This document shows positions 18,992 through 27,458 of a stretch of 64,000 nucleotides of DNA, in pieces; position 1 is the first letter of the stretch; the number at the start of each line of letters is the position of its first letter. A program made the translations under genes and the position numbers. Origin of the DNA: Hyphomicrobium facile (GTDB lineage Bacteria; Pseudomonadota; Alphaproteobacteria; Rhizobiales; Hyphomicrobiaceae). The stretch is taken from positions 1,180,501 through 1,244,500 of the forward strand of contig NZ_FPCH01000001.1 in assembly GCF_900116175.1 (NCBI RefSeq). The letters are read 5' to 3'. The notes below the pieces were generated by a model. That model had not been told where the DNA came from, made no database searches, and worked only from the letters and a program-made list of their open reading frames with translations.

Positions 18992-19450
18992 TTATTTGAG
19001 ATCGAGTAGCTCGACGTCGAAGATCAGCGTGGCGTTGGGCGGGATGACTCCGCCGGCGCCGCGTGCTCCGTATCCCAACGCAGCCGGAATGATGAGCGTG
19101 CGCTTGCCGCCGACCTTCATCGACGCGACGCCTTCGTCCCAGCCCTTGATGACGCGACCGGTGCCGATGGGGAATTCGAAGGGGCTGCCGCGATCGACCG
19201 AGGAATCGAACTTGTTGCCCTTTTTTCCATCCTGATAGAGCCAGCCGGTGTAGTGCATCACGCAGATCTGGCCCGTCTCGGGCGAGGCGCCGGTGCCGAC
19301 GACGGTGTCTTCGAACTGCAGGCCGGAGGGAGTGGTGGTCATTGTCGATCCTTGTGGTTCAGCGGATGCGTATTGGTTGGGAAGGATTGCACCGCTCAGA
19401 GCGAATGCTGCGGCGATGGCCATTATGGCCGGAAAGCGAGCGTGGCGCAT
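18992..19450 (-). CDS. FKBP-type peptidyl-prolyl cis-trans isomerase, exported
   Basis: 152 aa with a signal peptide (MRHARFPAIMAIAAAFALSG ... SAEP). The C-terminal 110 residues are a single FKBP domain: VMHYTGWLYQDGKKGNKFDSS, GTGRVIKGWDEGVASMKVGGKR, LIIPAALGYGARG and IPPNATLIFDVELLDL. It keeps most active-site aromatic and Asp residues of the family. It likely assists folding in the periplasm. The gene upstream on the same strand (19461-20030) ends ten bases before it, so they probably share a transcript. Confidence 0.95.
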   Translation of the reverse strand: MRHARFPAIMAIAAAFALSGAILPNQYASAEPQGSTMTTTPSGLQFEDTVVGTGASPETGQICVMHYTGWLYQDGKKGNKFDSSVDRGSPFEFPIGTGRVIKGWDEGVASMKVGGKRTLIIPAALGYGARGAGGVIPPNATLIFDVELLDLK

Positions 19451-19460
19451 TTGAGTTCCT

Positions 19461-20030
19461 TCAGCTGCTTGTTATTCGCGTCATTTCGGTGGGCGGCTGG
19501 TAGCGCCATCGCGGCACCAAGAGAAGCGCCGCGGTCAGAAGCGTACCCGCTATGGCCGTCACAGTTCCGAGTGTTATGACCAGCGGGTTGCCTGGGTTGG
19601 TCTTGACGGCCACGGCAATGCCTATCGCATGCGCGCCCGCCGTCAAAGCAGCCGATGCGAAATCGTGATAGCGACGCGCCCGGTTGGCTGTCTCAACCCA
19701 CCGCGCATCGGTGTTGAAACTCGGAAGACGTTCGTGGGCCTGACCAAGCTGTTCAAGCTCAGACAGAAACCGGCGAATGTTCGCGAGAGCCGCCTCGGAC
19801 TTGAAGTTGAGAAAGACGAGGCAGAGCGATGCGAGAGGGAACCCCAGCAGAAGCCAAGGCATCGAACTGTCGGAGTGATCGGTGCCCGGACGCGAGAGCG
19901 CAACCATCGCGGCGATCAACGACAGAACGATCGTCACATAAATCGCGATCGCTTGCTGGCGCTGGGCGATGCGTGCGTTCGCCTCTTGAGCTGCCGCGAT
20001 GAAACGATAGTTGGCATCGACGATCGACAT
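19461..20030 (-). CDS. Membrane protein of unknown function, four predicted helices
   Basis: 189 aa. Two hairpins of membrane helices, at about residues 27-45 (AIYVTIVLSLIAAMVALS) with 57-75 (WLLLGFPLASLCLVFLNF), and 125-142 (AALTAGAHAIGIAVAV) with 150-170 (VITLGTVTAIAGTLLTAALLLV), flank a soluble helical stretch. I do not recognise a family. It lies directly upstream of the exported FKBP gene. Confidence 0.72.
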   Translation of the reverse strand: MSIVDANYRFIAAAQEANARIAQRQQAIAIYVTIVLSLIAAMVALSRPGTDHSDSSMPWLLLGFPLASLCLVFLNFKSEAALANIRRFLSELEQLGQAHERLPSFNTDARWVETANRARRYHDFASAALTAGAHAIGIAVAVKTNPGNPLVITLGTVTAIAGTLLTAALLLVPRWRYQPPTEMTRITSS

Positions 20031-20140
20031 GCGTTCTCCAAAACCCGATGTCCGTTACGCCCCGAGTTCGTCGCCGCATCAGCTTCGGCATGAAGCCTTC
20101 AGACGCCGCTCTAGAGACATCCGCTGCTGAAAGCTCAGCG

Positions 20141-20368
20141 CTAAACCGATGGCTTGGCTTTATTCAGGATTGCCTCGAGCCGGCGATGATATTCCGCCTC
20201 CATCGCCAGCACGTGCTGGTAGACGTTGTCGAGTTCTTCCTTGCGATCCTCGTTCTGCGCTTCCTCGACCCAGGTCGCGAATTCTTCGCGCAAGGTGAAA
20301 AGGACGTCGAGCGCGCCTTTGATCTCACTCAATTCCTGTGCGGGTTGGGGATCGCTTTCGCTCGCCAT
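20141..20368 (-). CDS. Small helical protein, 75 aa
   Basis: Entirely charged and helical (LSEIKGALDVLFTLREEFATWVEEAQ, then DNVYQHVLAMEAEYHRRLEAIL), so probably a two-helix coiled coil. No export signal and no family recognised. It follows purL on the same strand, but a strong hairpin (20431-20466) lies between, so its transcription is probably partly or wholly separate. Confidence 0.7.
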   Translation of the reverse strand: MASESDPQPAQELSEIKGALDVLFTLREEFATWVEEAQNEDRKEELDNVYQHVLAMEAEYHRRLEAILNKAKPSV

Positions 20369-20430
20369 TCAAAGCGCCTTTTTCGTTGGGATCGCCTGCA
20401 ACGCTTACCATCGGATCTTTATGCTCGCAA

Positions 20431-20466
20431 AGAACAGCTGGCCGCCTGCTAGCGGCCAGCTGTTCT
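20431..20466 (-). terminator. Perfect 15-bp hairpin after purL
   Basis: AGAACAGCTGGCCGC (20431-20445) and GCGGCCAGCTGTTCT (20452-20466) pair without mismatch around a 6-nt loop. Read on the minus strand it is followed by TTTGCG, ten bases after the purL stop. Confidence 0.75.
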
Positions 20467-20475
20467 GGACGACGT

Positions 20476-22704
20476 CTATGCGCCCAACTCGCTCTGCATC
20501 AGGTTCGGCAGGAAGCCTTCGTGGGCTGCGCGGAGTTCCGATAGCGGCAAGGGTTTCTCGCCCTTGAGGCCGATGGCGTCGCCACTGACGCGGCCGACGA
20601 TGCGTGCGGGCAATTCGAGAAGTCGTGCGCGCTCCAAGACTTCCTCGGCCTTCTGCGGCGTCACTTCGACGACGTAGCGGCCCTGGTCTTCGCCGAACCA
20701 GATGGCGTGTGCGGGAAGCTTGCCTTCATAGGGATAGAGTTCGACGCCGAGCCCACTGCTGCCGCCTGCGAGCGCCATCTCGGCGACGGCGACGAGAAGG
20801 CCACCGTCGGCGCAATCGTGCACTGCGAGCACGCGGCCTTCGCGGATCAGCGTGCGGATCAGACGTCCGGCCTTGATCTCGTCCTGGAGATCGACGGGCG
20901 GCGGGGCGCCATCGAATTTGCCGGTTGCGTGGCGCTGGTAGAGCGACTGGCCGAGGTGTCCTTCCTCGCGGCCGATCACGATCAGCATGTTGCCTTCGCT
21001 CTTCAGGCGAATGTCGGCAATCTTCGTCCAATCCGGAACGAGGCCGACGCCGCCGATCGCGGGGGTCGGGGGAATGCCGACGCCGTTCGTTTCGTTGTAG
21101 AGCGAGACGTTCCCGGAGACGACCGGATAGTCGAGCGCGGTGCAGGCTTCGGCCATGCCGCGGACGCTCGCCACGAACTGGCCCATGATCTCGGGCCGTT
21201 CGGGATTGGCGAAGTTCATGTTGTCGGTGATCGCGAGTGGATCGGCGCCGACGGCCGTGAGGTTTCGCCAGGTTTCGACGACGGCCTGCTTGGTGCCTTC
21301 CTCGGGATCGGCGGTGACGTAGCGGGGCGTCACGTCACAAGCGACGGCGATGCCCTTCTTCGTTCCGTGCACACGGACGACGCCCGCGTCGCCACCCGGA
21401 CGGCCGACAGTGTCGCCCATCACCATGTGATCGTACTGTTCCCAGATCCAGCGGCGGGATGCGAGAGCGGGACCGCCCATCAAATCCTTCAGCGTGCCGA
21501 GGATCGAATTTGGTGCGGGCACCCATTCGGGGAGAATTTTCGATGGCTTCTTCGGCTCGATGTAAGGACGCTTGTACATCGGCGCGGAGTTCGCGAGCAC
21601 GGGCACGGGAAGATCGGCTTCGATCTTGCCCTTGTGCTTGATGACCATGCGCTGGGTGTCGGTTGTCTGGCCGATGACAGCGAAGTCGAGGCCCCATTTG
21701 GTGAAGATGGCTTTCGCCTGTTCCTGGCGCTCGGGCTTCAGGATCATCAGCATGCGCTCTTGGCTTTCCGAGAGCATCATCTCGTAAGCGGTCATGCCGG
21801 TTTCGCGCTGGGGCACGAGATCGAGATCGAGTTCGATGCCGACGCCGCCCTTGTCGGCCATTTCCGAGGTCGACGAAGTGAGGCCGGCCGCGCCCATGTC
21901 CTGAATGGCGATGATGCTATCCGTCGCCATCAGTTCTAGGCAGGCTTCGATCAGCAGCTTTTCGGTGAAGGGGTCGCCGACTTGAACGGTCGGGCGTTTC
22001 TCATCGCTCTTCTCGTCGAACTCGGCGGACGCCATCGTGGCGCCGTGGATGCCGTCGCGGCCGGTTTTCGAGCCGACGTAGACGACGGGCAGGCCCACGC
22101 CCTTCGCGGCGGAGTAGAAAATCTTGTCGGTCTTCGCGAGGCCGACGCACATGGCGTTGACGAGGATGTTGTTGTTGTAGCCTTCGTCGAAGTTCGTCTC
22201 GCCGCCGATGGTCGGGACGCCGGTGCAGTTGCCGTAGTGGGCGATGCCGGCGACGACGCCGCCGACGAGGTGGCGGGTTTTCGGATGGTCCGGCGCGCCG
22301 AAGCGGAGCGCGTTCATGTTGGCGACGGGCCGTGCGCCCATCGTGAAGACGTCGCGCATGATGCCGCCGACGCCGGTCGCGGCGCCCTGGAACGGTTCGA
22401 TGTAGGACGGGTGGTTGTGGCTCTCCATCTTGAAGACGACGGCATCGCCATCTCCGAGATCGACGACGCCAGCGTTCTCGCCGGGGCCCTGGATCACTTT
22501 CGGGCCGCTCGTCGGCAGGGTTTTCAGCCAGACGCGCGAGGATTTGTACGAGCAGTGCTCGCTCCACATCACCGAAAAGATGCCAAGCTCGCAGATCAGC
22601 GGCTCGCGGCCGAGGATTTCGAGCAATCGCTCGTATTCGTCGGGCTTGAGGCCGTGCTCGGCAACGATCTGAGGGGTGATCTTTCGCGTAGTCGTATCGG
22701 TCAT
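20476..22704 (-). CDS. purL: Phosphoribosylformylglycinamidine synthase subunit PurL (small type)
   Basis: 742 aa, the usual size of the small PurL that works with separate PurS and PurQ. It uses ATP and ammonia delivered by PurQ to turn FGAR into FGAM. Signatures: [69 protein letters not shown], and later [10 protein letters not shown] and [16 protein letters not shown]. In many Alphaproteobacteria purL directly follows purQ; here two DUF305 genes and other small genes lie between them (3 kb). Confidence 0.98.
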   Translation of the reverse strand: MTDTTTRKITPQIVAEHGLKPDEYERLLEILGREPLICELGIFSVMWSEHCSYKSSRVWLKTLPTSGPKVIQGPGENAGVVDLGDGDAVVFKMESHNHPSYIEPFQGAATGVGGIMRDVFTMGARPVANMNALRFGAPDHPKTRHLVGGVVAGIAHYGNCTGVPTIGGETNFDEGYNNNILVNAMCVGLAKTDKIFYSAAKGVGLPVVYVGSKTGRDGIHGATMASAEFDEKSDEKRPTVQVGDPFTEKLLIEACLELMATDSIIAIQDMGAAGLTSSTSEMADKGGVGIELDLDLVPQRETGMTAYEMMLSESQERMLMILKPERQEQAKAIFTKWGLDFAVIGQTTDTQRMVIKHKGKIEADLPVPVLANSAPMYKRPYIEPKKPSKILPEWVPAPNSILGTLKDLMGGPALASRRWIWEQYDHMVMGDTVGRPGGDAGVVRVHGTKKGIAVACDVTPRYVTADPEEGTKQAVVETWRNLTAVGADPLAITDNMNFANPERPEIMGQFVASVRGMAEACTALDYPVVSGNVSLYNETNGVGIPPTPAIGGVGLVPDWTKIADIRLKSEGNMLIVIGREEGHLGQSLYQRHATGKFDGAPPPVDLQDEIKAGRLIRTLIREGRVLAVHDCADGGLLVAVAEMALAGGSSGLGVELYPYEGKLPAHAIWFGEDQGRYVVEVTPQKAEEVLERARLLELPARIVGRVSGDAIGLKGEKPLPLSELRAAHEGFLPNLMQSELGA

Positions 22705-22916
22705 CGGGGTTCCGTCGAGCGCTCGAATTGCGTCCGCTTATATGGGCTCGAGAACGGTTTGTCGCGTTCGTGCTCCCGTGGGCCCAACGGCCAAACGTCG
22801 CGATAACGCCGGCGCCCTCATGGCGGGAGGGGAGGCGGCCGCCCAGCCTTATCGGCGGCCGGCCGTTTCATTTGGCCTTTCCTGCCAAAAATCCAAGGAA
22901 AAGGGGCCTATCGGCG

Positions 22917-23345
22917 TCAATTGACCGGCGCTGCGGCCTTGCTGCGCCTGGCGAGCCAGCCCTGTATCTCGGCGATCTGCTTGTCCTGGGACTTGATGAT
23001 GCCCTCAGCCAGCTTTCGGATTTTGGGATCCGTGCCGTACTCGAGTTCGGCCCTGGCCATGTCCAAGGCGCCTTGGTGGTGGGGAATCAGATTGGCGACG
23101 AAGTCGACGTCGGGATTGCCCGTGTAGGTCAGCGCGTGAATGGCCTCGTCCATTTTGTAGATCGCGGTTGCCAGCGCGCTCGCGGCCGGGGCTGCTGTAA
23201 TGCCAGCTGCCGTATCCATTTTGAGGGTCTTGTCTTTTTTCACCCTTTCCGCAGTCATCCTTTCCGCAGTCATGGCGCGGGGAACGGGAGCGAGGCCCAG
23301 GCAAGTCAGAGCTGTGAAGTTTTTCATAGCTGTGAATTTTTTCAT
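22917..23345 (-). CDS. DUF305 family protein (copy 1)
   Basis: 142 aa from ATG 23345. The C-terminal DUF305 domain has YTGNPDVDFVANLIPHHQGALDMARAEL and KLAEGIIKSQDKQIAEIQGWL; the HHQGA histidines suggest metal binding, and related proteins are exported copper-associated ones. The N-terminus is odd. MKKFTAMKNFTA comes from a tandem 18-bp duplication and MTAERMTAER from a perfect tandem 15-bp duplication, and the hydrophobic part of the signal sequence is short compared with the paralogue at 23503. Export may therefore start at the second Met, or be impaired. The two paralogues are adjacent on the same strand. Confidence 0.85.
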   Translation of the reverse strand: MKKFTAMKNFTALTCLGLAPVPRAMTAERMTAERVKKDKTLKMDTAAGITAAPAASALATAIYKMDEAIHALTYTGNPDVDFVANLIPHHQGALDMARAELEYGTDPKIRKLAEGIIKSQDKQIAEIQGWLARRSKAAAPVN

Positions 23346-23502
23346 GAGCCTTCCTTTCGAGCAAAAGGGCCGCCGGAAGCTCAAGCGCTATCCTACTGGT
23401 GTTGGAGATCTTGAAATCTGAACCCTCGCATTTGATCCGAATTTTGCGCGGATTGGATGCACTGCTGCTGCCGCTACGCACTCGGCCGGCGACGCGCAGC
23501 TC

Positions 23503-23880
23503 TTAGTTTTTATGCTTGGCGAGCCAAGCGTTCATGCCGGCGATCTCTTGCTCTTGCGCTGCGATGATGTCCTCGGCGAGCTTCCGCATCTCCGGGTCTT
23601 TGCCGTACCGCAATTCAACTTTGGCCATGTCTATCGCGCCCTGGTGATGGGCGATCATGCCGTTGACGAAATCGACGTCGGCATCGCCCGTGTAGGGTAT
23701 CGACATGGCTTTGTGCATCTTCTGATTTGCGGCTTCAAAGGCCTTCGACGAGCCGGCCCCCTCGGCGGTCTTTGCCGTGTCCATGTTCATGTGATCCATG
23801 CCCTTCATTTCCGCGTCTCCGGCGACTGCGGGCGTAATGGAAACGAGCGCGAGGCAGATCAGGGCCGCGATGTTTTTCAT
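23503..23880 (-). CDS. DUF305 family protein (copy 2), exported
   Basis: 125 aa from ATG 23880, with a good signal peptide (MKNIAALICLALVSITPAVAG). The mature N-terminus is Met/His/Asp-rich (EMKGMDHMNMD), typical of copper-binding exported proteins. The DUF305 domain shows YTGDADVDFVNGMIAHHQGAIDMAKVEL and KLAEDIIAAQEQEIAGMNAWL. It is the likely parent-like paralogue of the 22917 gene. Probably periplasmic, in metal handling; exact role unknown. Confidence 0.9.
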   Translation of the reverse strand: MKNIAALICLALVSITPAVAGDAEMKGMDHMNMDTAKTAEGAGSSKAFEAANQKMHKAMSIPYTGDADVDFVNGMIAHHQGAIDMAKVELRYGKDPEMRKLAEDIIAAQEQEIAGMNAWLAKHKN

Positions 23881-24202
23881 GGCCGTTCCTTTCGGGAAGT
23901 CCTTTCGCGAATTGTCATGCGCGAAGGCCGAGGGGACGCGATTTATCTGGTGGGCGTAAGGCACATCGCCACTCTCAGTTTCGAATTTGAAGACACTTCT
24001 GCGCGCATTGGATGTGGCACTTCCGTCCTACCCGTACGGGCTGTGACGGTTCCGCGCTGCAAAACTCGCAGTTCGGAATTGCGCAGTCTGGGGATTTTTT
24101 GCGGGGAGTCAGTACCTTATTTGGATCTCCAGCGACGACGTCACGTCCAGACAATTGTGCGCGGATTTGAACTCGACGCTCTTGGACAGTGGAGATCCTG
24201 TC
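23881..24202. other. Intergenic region, divergent promoters expected
   Basis: It separates the DUF305 gene (minus) from the 24203 gene (plus). I see no gene, strong hairpin or repeat in it. Confidence 0.4.
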
Positions 24203-24592
24203 ATGACACGTTCCGCAAAACTCACGGGTATTGTGCTTCTCTCGGGCTTGGCTTTGCTTCCTGGTGCCAACGTATCGTCTGCTGACGAGGCATCCGGTTA
24301 TCGCGTTGAGCCGCTTAAGGGCATCACCTTGGCGGTCGGGCAGAAGCGTGCGGTTGGCTATTACAAGAATGACGCCGGTTCCTGCCATCTGACACTCATG
24401 TTGGCGGATCCTTATTCCGAATCCGACAAGCCGGCGTCGGAGCCGGTGCGAGTCAATTTGACGGTTCGGGAAGGAACTTCGGCGCAGGTCGATGCGCTGA
24501 AAGGGTCACTCGCGTTCGCTTGTTCGACCGGCGCGTCAACGATGACCATACAACCCGTTCGGGAGTTCGCGTATAGCGCAGTTGCGAAATAA
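24203..24592 (+). CDS. Secreted protein of unknown function, 129 aa
   Basis: ATG 24203 with GGAGA upstream. Signal peptide MTRSAKLTGIVLLSGLALLPG ... SSADE. The mature part looks like one beta-sandwich (YRVEPLKGITLAVGQKRAVGYY, CHLTLMLADPYS, VRVNLTVREGTSAQVDAL, LAFACSTGASTMTIQPV) with two cysteines that may pair. No family recognised. A terminator follows. Confidence 0.75.
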   Translation: MTRSAKLTGIVLLSGLALLPGANVSSADEASGYRVEPLKGITLAVGQKRAVGYYKNDAGSCHLTLMLADPYSESDKPASEPVRVNLTVREGTSAQVDALKGSLAFACSTGASTMTIQPVREFAYSAVAK

Positions 24593-24645
24593 GTCAGAAG
24601 AGTTCCTCGTCGGTTTCAAGTCCACGCTTGCAAACTGTTCGAGTT

Positions 24646-24679
24646 GGGGCGGGGGCTACAACTCCCGCCCTCTTTTTTT
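24646..24679 (+). terminator. Intrinsic terminator after the 24203 gene
   Basis: GGGCGGG (24647-24653) pairs with CCCGCCC (24664-24670), followed by TCTTTTTTT. Confidence 0.85.
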
Positions 24680-24880
24680 GGTTTGCTAAAGCTTGGTAAG
24701 AGCTAACGATTTCGTGATTTTCCGGGGGTTGTGCGGCGCGCATAAGAGACCTGCCATTTGCCCCCTGGCGCCCGTCACGCGGATCACATATCTACACCGT
24801 AGAAGAGGCGACCCGGGGGCCTTATCCCGGGACCCGGTTTGGGATTGAGCCCAGCCGGTTAGCTCAAAACAGGTGATGTT

Positions 24881-24970
24881 ATGAAGGCCTTCGTGTTCGC
24901 TGTATTTAGCTCGATGAGTTCTGCGTATGCAGCTCCTCGCAAAAATCAGCGGCGCGGGAACATCCGCTAA
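24881..24970 (+). CDS. Possible small ORF, 29 aa
   Basis: ATG 24881 with AGGTGA six bases upstream, reading MKAFVFAVFSSMSSAYAAP then RKNQRRGNIR, stop TAA. The first 17 residues resemble a very short signal sequence with an AYAAP cleavage site, leaving a basic tail of about 11 residues. A strong terminator lies 22 bases after the stop. It may be a small protein gene, a decayed remnant of a secreted protein, or part of a small RNA. Confidence 0.4.
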   Translation: MKAFVFAVFSSMSSAYAAPRKNQRRGNIR

Positions 24971-24991
24971 GCGGATCGTTCGACTGCATGG

Positions 24992-25017
24992 AAAAGGGGC
25001 CCTAGGGCCCCTTTTTT
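24992..25017 (+). terminator. Strong palindromic terminator
   Basis: AAAAGGGGCCC, loop TAG (near-palindrome), GGGCCCCTTTTTT. It can work in both directions, ending the 24881 unit and the 25037 gene on the other strand. Confidence 0.85.
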
Positions 25018-25036
25018 GTTGCTTGCTCGCTAGGCG

Positions 25037-25273
25037 TTACCAGCGACCCGAATACGCCGGGGCGAAGATCGGTTCGGACCGGAAGCGCGGCGCCGACGCC
25101 ATCCTGATGAGCTGCTGCTTCGTCATGCGGCGAAGCTTTTCCGAAAGGTTGAGATAGAGCTGCTTCATGCGGATGAGACGCACGGGGCTCGCAGCGTTCG
25201 AACGCTGCTCGCGGTCGATCATTTCACGAACGCGGCTGACTCGTTCGAGAAGGGTCATAAAACGTCGGGACAT
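25037..25273 (-). CDS. Small protein resembling DUF465/YdcH
   Basis: 78 aa from ATG 25273. The pattern LLERVSRVREMIDREQRS ... RLIRMKQLYLNLSEKLRRM fits the two-helix hairpin of DUF465 proteins, where a Lys/Leu-rich second helix follows an acidic first one. It ends in a basic, Pro/Arg-containing tail. No export signal. The family call is by resemblance only, and a start at 25336 is also possible. Confidence 0.6.
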   Translation of the reverse strand: MSRRFMTLLERVSRVREMIDREQRSNAASPVRLIRMKQLYLNLSEKLRRMTKQQLIRMASAPRFRSEPIFAPAYSGRW

Positions 25274-25495
25274 GAATTTTCCTCCGGATCGAACTGGAGG
25301 TATGTCCGGGGCAATTCGACTCAGCACCGGGCACACCCGATGCGGTCCGACATCGCAGCACCGTTATGGCGCTGCCAGAGGGGCCCGGCCCCGCAATCAT
25401 TAAACAGATGGGAAGGGTGGCAGCGGCGGCCAAGGGGGCAAACGCAAATGCCACGAAATGATCACAATGGAGCGAGACGGCGCGCGTCTGACATT

Positions 25496-25584
25496 GTCAT
25501 CCTCGGGCTTGTCCCGAGGATCCATTCATCAGCGGGTGCGGAATTTGCGGCACGATGGATCCTCGGCATGAAGCCGAGGATGAC
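25496..25584. repeat. Intergenic palindromic repeat C
   Basis: Bounded by GTCATCCTCGGGCTTGTCCC and GCCGAGGATGAC. The halves contain CCTCGGGCttgtCCCGAGG and CCTCGGCatgaaGCCGAGG hairpins around GGATCCATTC. Same architecture and end motif (GTCATC...GATGAC) as repeat A but different hairpin sequences. The rest of 25274-25661 shows nothing clear. Confidence 0.7.
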
Positions 25585-25661
25585 ATGTTGGGGAGTGAAG
25601 TCGGCATGACGGTGGGTGTTACGCGCCCTGGCCGAGCATGGTGCCCGCGAACTGGGCTCGA

Positions 25662-26366
25662 TCAGGCCGCGGCTTCGAGCGTGGAGAGCAGCATGCTTTC
25701 GAAGACGCGCCGTCCATCCGTGCCGCCGAGGGCTTTTTCGTAGAGGCGTTCGGGATGGGGCATCATGCCAAGCACGCGTCCCGTTTCGTTGACGATGCCC
25801 GCGATGTTGCGCTGGGCGCCGTTCGGGCAGCTCTCGGGCGTCGTTTCACCTGCCTCGTTGGCATAGCGGAAAGCGACGCGGCCTTCGCCTTCGAGACGGT
25901 CGAGCGTCTCGCTGTCGGCAAAGTAGTTGCCTTCACCGTGCGCGATCGGGATCTTGATCACTTCGCCTTCGCGATAGCACTTCGTGAAGAACGTCTGATC
26001 ATTCTCGACCTTCAGGAACACGTCGCGGCAGATGAAGTGCAGCGATGCATTGCGGAGCAGTGCTCCGGGAAGCAGGCCAGACTCGCAGAGGATCTGGAAG
26101 CCGTTGCAAATGCCGATGACGGGCGTGCCGGCGTTCGCCTTGGCGACGACGTCCTTCATGATCGGCGAGTGGGCAGCCATCGCACCGCAGCGAAGATAGT
26201 CGCCGTAGGAGAAGCCGCCGGGCAGCACGATCACGTCGGAAGAGGGAACGCTTGCGTCGCCGTGCCAGACCATCTTCGGGGCGAAGCCGGTCACCCGCTC
26301 GATCGCGGTCTGGACGTCGCGATCACAGTTCGATCCCGGAAAAACGATGACGGAGGCGCGGAGCAC
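25662..26366 (-). CDS. purQ: Phosphoribosylformylglycinamidine synthase subunit PurQ (glutaminase)
   Basis: 234 aa. Class I glutamine amidotransferase that supplies ammonia to PurL. It shows [35 protein letters not shown], the nucleophile Cys in GICNGFQIL, and the catalytic His-x-Glu in MMPHPE near the C-terminus. It is read in the direction purC, purS, (26710 gene), purQ. A 343-bp gap with two repeats lies before it, so it may have its own promoter or depend on readthrough. Confidence 0.98.
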   Translation of the reverse strand: MLRASVIVFPGSNCDRDVQTAIERVTGFAPKMVWHGDASVPSSDVIVLPGGFSYGDYLRCGAMAAHSPIMKDVVAKANAGTPVIGICNGFQILCESGLLPGALLRNASLHFICRDVFLKVENDQTFFTKCYREGEVIKIPIAHGEGNYFADSETLDRLEGEGRVAFRYANEAGETTPESCPNGAQRNIAGIVNETGRVLGMMPHPERLYEKALGGTDGRRVFESMLLSTLEAAA

Positions 26367-26479
26367 TTCAGATTTCCCGATTGATTGATGGACTATGCCT
26401 GATCTGCCGATAGGTCACAGGAGATAGTGGGACTCGATGCCTAAGTCCATCTGCCGCGCTGTCCCAGTCCTCGGGTATT

Positions 26480-26583
26480 CCCCTCCCCCTTGCGGGGAGG
26501 GGTTAGGGGTGGGGGTGACATTATCGAGACCGTTATGACCCCCACCCGACGCTGCGCGCCACCCTCCCCGCAAGGGGGAGGGG
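26480..26583. repeat. Long inverted repeat D (GGGGAGGGG type)
   Basis: CCCCTCCCCCTTGCGGGGAG... (26480-26501) is matched by its exact reverse complement at 26562-26583, 22 bp each, around a 60-bp centre that contains GGGGTGGGGG/CCCCCACCC. The RNA would fold into one long stem. Confidence 0.8.
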
Positions 26584-26607
26584 AAGCGAGGAAGCACCAC
26601 GCATCTC

Positions 26608-26690
26608 GTCATCTTCGGACGAGCGAAGCTAAGGCCAGATATTTGCGATGAACCTCGACTTGGACGGATACCCGCCTGCGCGGGGATGAC
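26608..26690 (-). repeat. Intergenic palindromic repeat A, diverged copy 3
   Basis: Keeps GTCATC..., CCAGATATTTGCGATGAA, TTGGACGGAT and GCCTGCGCGGGGATGAC of the 10995 copy. The first hairpin has decayed. It lies directly after repeat D, in the gap between the 26710 gene and purQ. Confidence 0.6.
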
Positions 26691-26709
26691 GTCGGAATTG
26701 ATGTGGCCC

Positions 26710-27156
26710 TTACGGGGAACCGAGCGGCGAAAGCTTTTTCTTTTGTTCTTCGACTTCGGCACGGGACAGGTTCGTCAATCTGCTGTCCTCGGCCTTCGCC
26801 CCGGCCACCAGGGCCTGGAATTGAGCCTGATCGCCATAGCCGCAGACCTTGCTCTGCGCCGTCCAAACGCCCGTCACCTGTTTCACGAACTTGCGCAAGG
26901 TGACGGCGGGGTGCGCCGCGTCGCCCTGCTTGGTGAAGGTGATTTCAACGCGCCAGACGTCCGGCTGCGCGACTGCGACGACATTCGGGTTGCCGCCGCT
27001 TACCTGTTCGGCTCCGGGAACCCAGGCAGCCCAGTTGCGAAGCGCCTCGAACCCCATGCTGCAATCGAGATCGGGCGCGGCGGACACGGGCTCAGAGAGC
27101 GCAGGCCAAGGCCAGAGCGCAACCAAGGCAAGCGTCATCCGCAACCTTGGCGCCAT
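26710..27156 (-). CDS. Secreted protein of unknown function inside the pur cluster
   Basis: 148 aa; signal peptide MAPRLRMTLALVALWPWPALS. Mature part with two cysteines (DLDCSMGFEALRNWAAW and KVCGYGD) and a beta-rich centre (VVAVAQPDVWRVEITFTK). It starts three bases after the purS stop, so it is transcribed and probably translated with purS. I recognise no family. A purine role is not suggested by its export signal. Confidence 0.72.
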   Translation of the reverse strand: MAPRLRMTLALVALWPWPALSEPVSAAPDLDCSMGFEALRNWAAWVPGAEQVSGGNPNVVAVAQPDVWRVEITFTKQGDAAHPAVTLRKFVKQVTGVWTAQSKVCGYGDQAQFQALVAGAKAEDSRLTNLSRAEVEEQKKKLSPLGSP

Positions 27157-27159
27157 GGC

Positions 27160-27399
27160 TCAACCGATTTCGTAGCTGTAGTTCTCGATGACGGTGTTGG
27201 CCAGCAGGTCCTTGCACATCTGCTCGACGATGGCTTTCGCCTTCGCCGGGTCGCTCTCTGCGAGGTCGACCTCGATGTACTTGCCCTGACGGACGTCGCC
27301 GACGCCCGTGATGCCTAATCCCTTGACTGCGCCTTCGATGGCTTTGCCCTGGGGATCGAGCACGCCGTTCTTCAATGTGATTTTGATGTGGGCTTTCAT
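27160..27399 (-). CDS. purS: Phosphoribosylformylglycinamidine synthase subunit PurS
   Basis: 79 aa. The small structural subunit that joins PurQ to PurL. Start at MKAHIKITLKNGVLDPQGKAI (ATG 27399), which has AAGGA five bases upstream; an ATG 12 bases earlier is in frame. Other signatures: GLGITGVGDVRQGKYIEVDL and CKDLLANTVIENYSYEI. It lies 59 bp after purC. Confidence 0.97.
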   Translation of the reverse strand: MKAHIKITLKNGVLDPQGKAIEGAVKGLGITGVGDVRQGKYIEVDLAESDPAKAKAIVEQMCKDLLANTVIENYSYEIG

Positions 27400-27458
27400 G
27401 GCGTCCTTCATTCTCTCTCCCCGCGCGAGGCAGGGAGAGAGAACAGAGTGTCAGTTCG

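Noticed and set aside
20707-21939. 410-residue plus-strand frame opposite purL
   Set aside because: Shadow of purL; no SD or domain.
24850-24880. tRNA-like stretch (GCCGGTTAGCTCAAAAC resembles a D-arm)
   Set aside because: No acceptor stem, anticodon arm or T-loop (GGTTCGAATC-like) follows at the needed distance.
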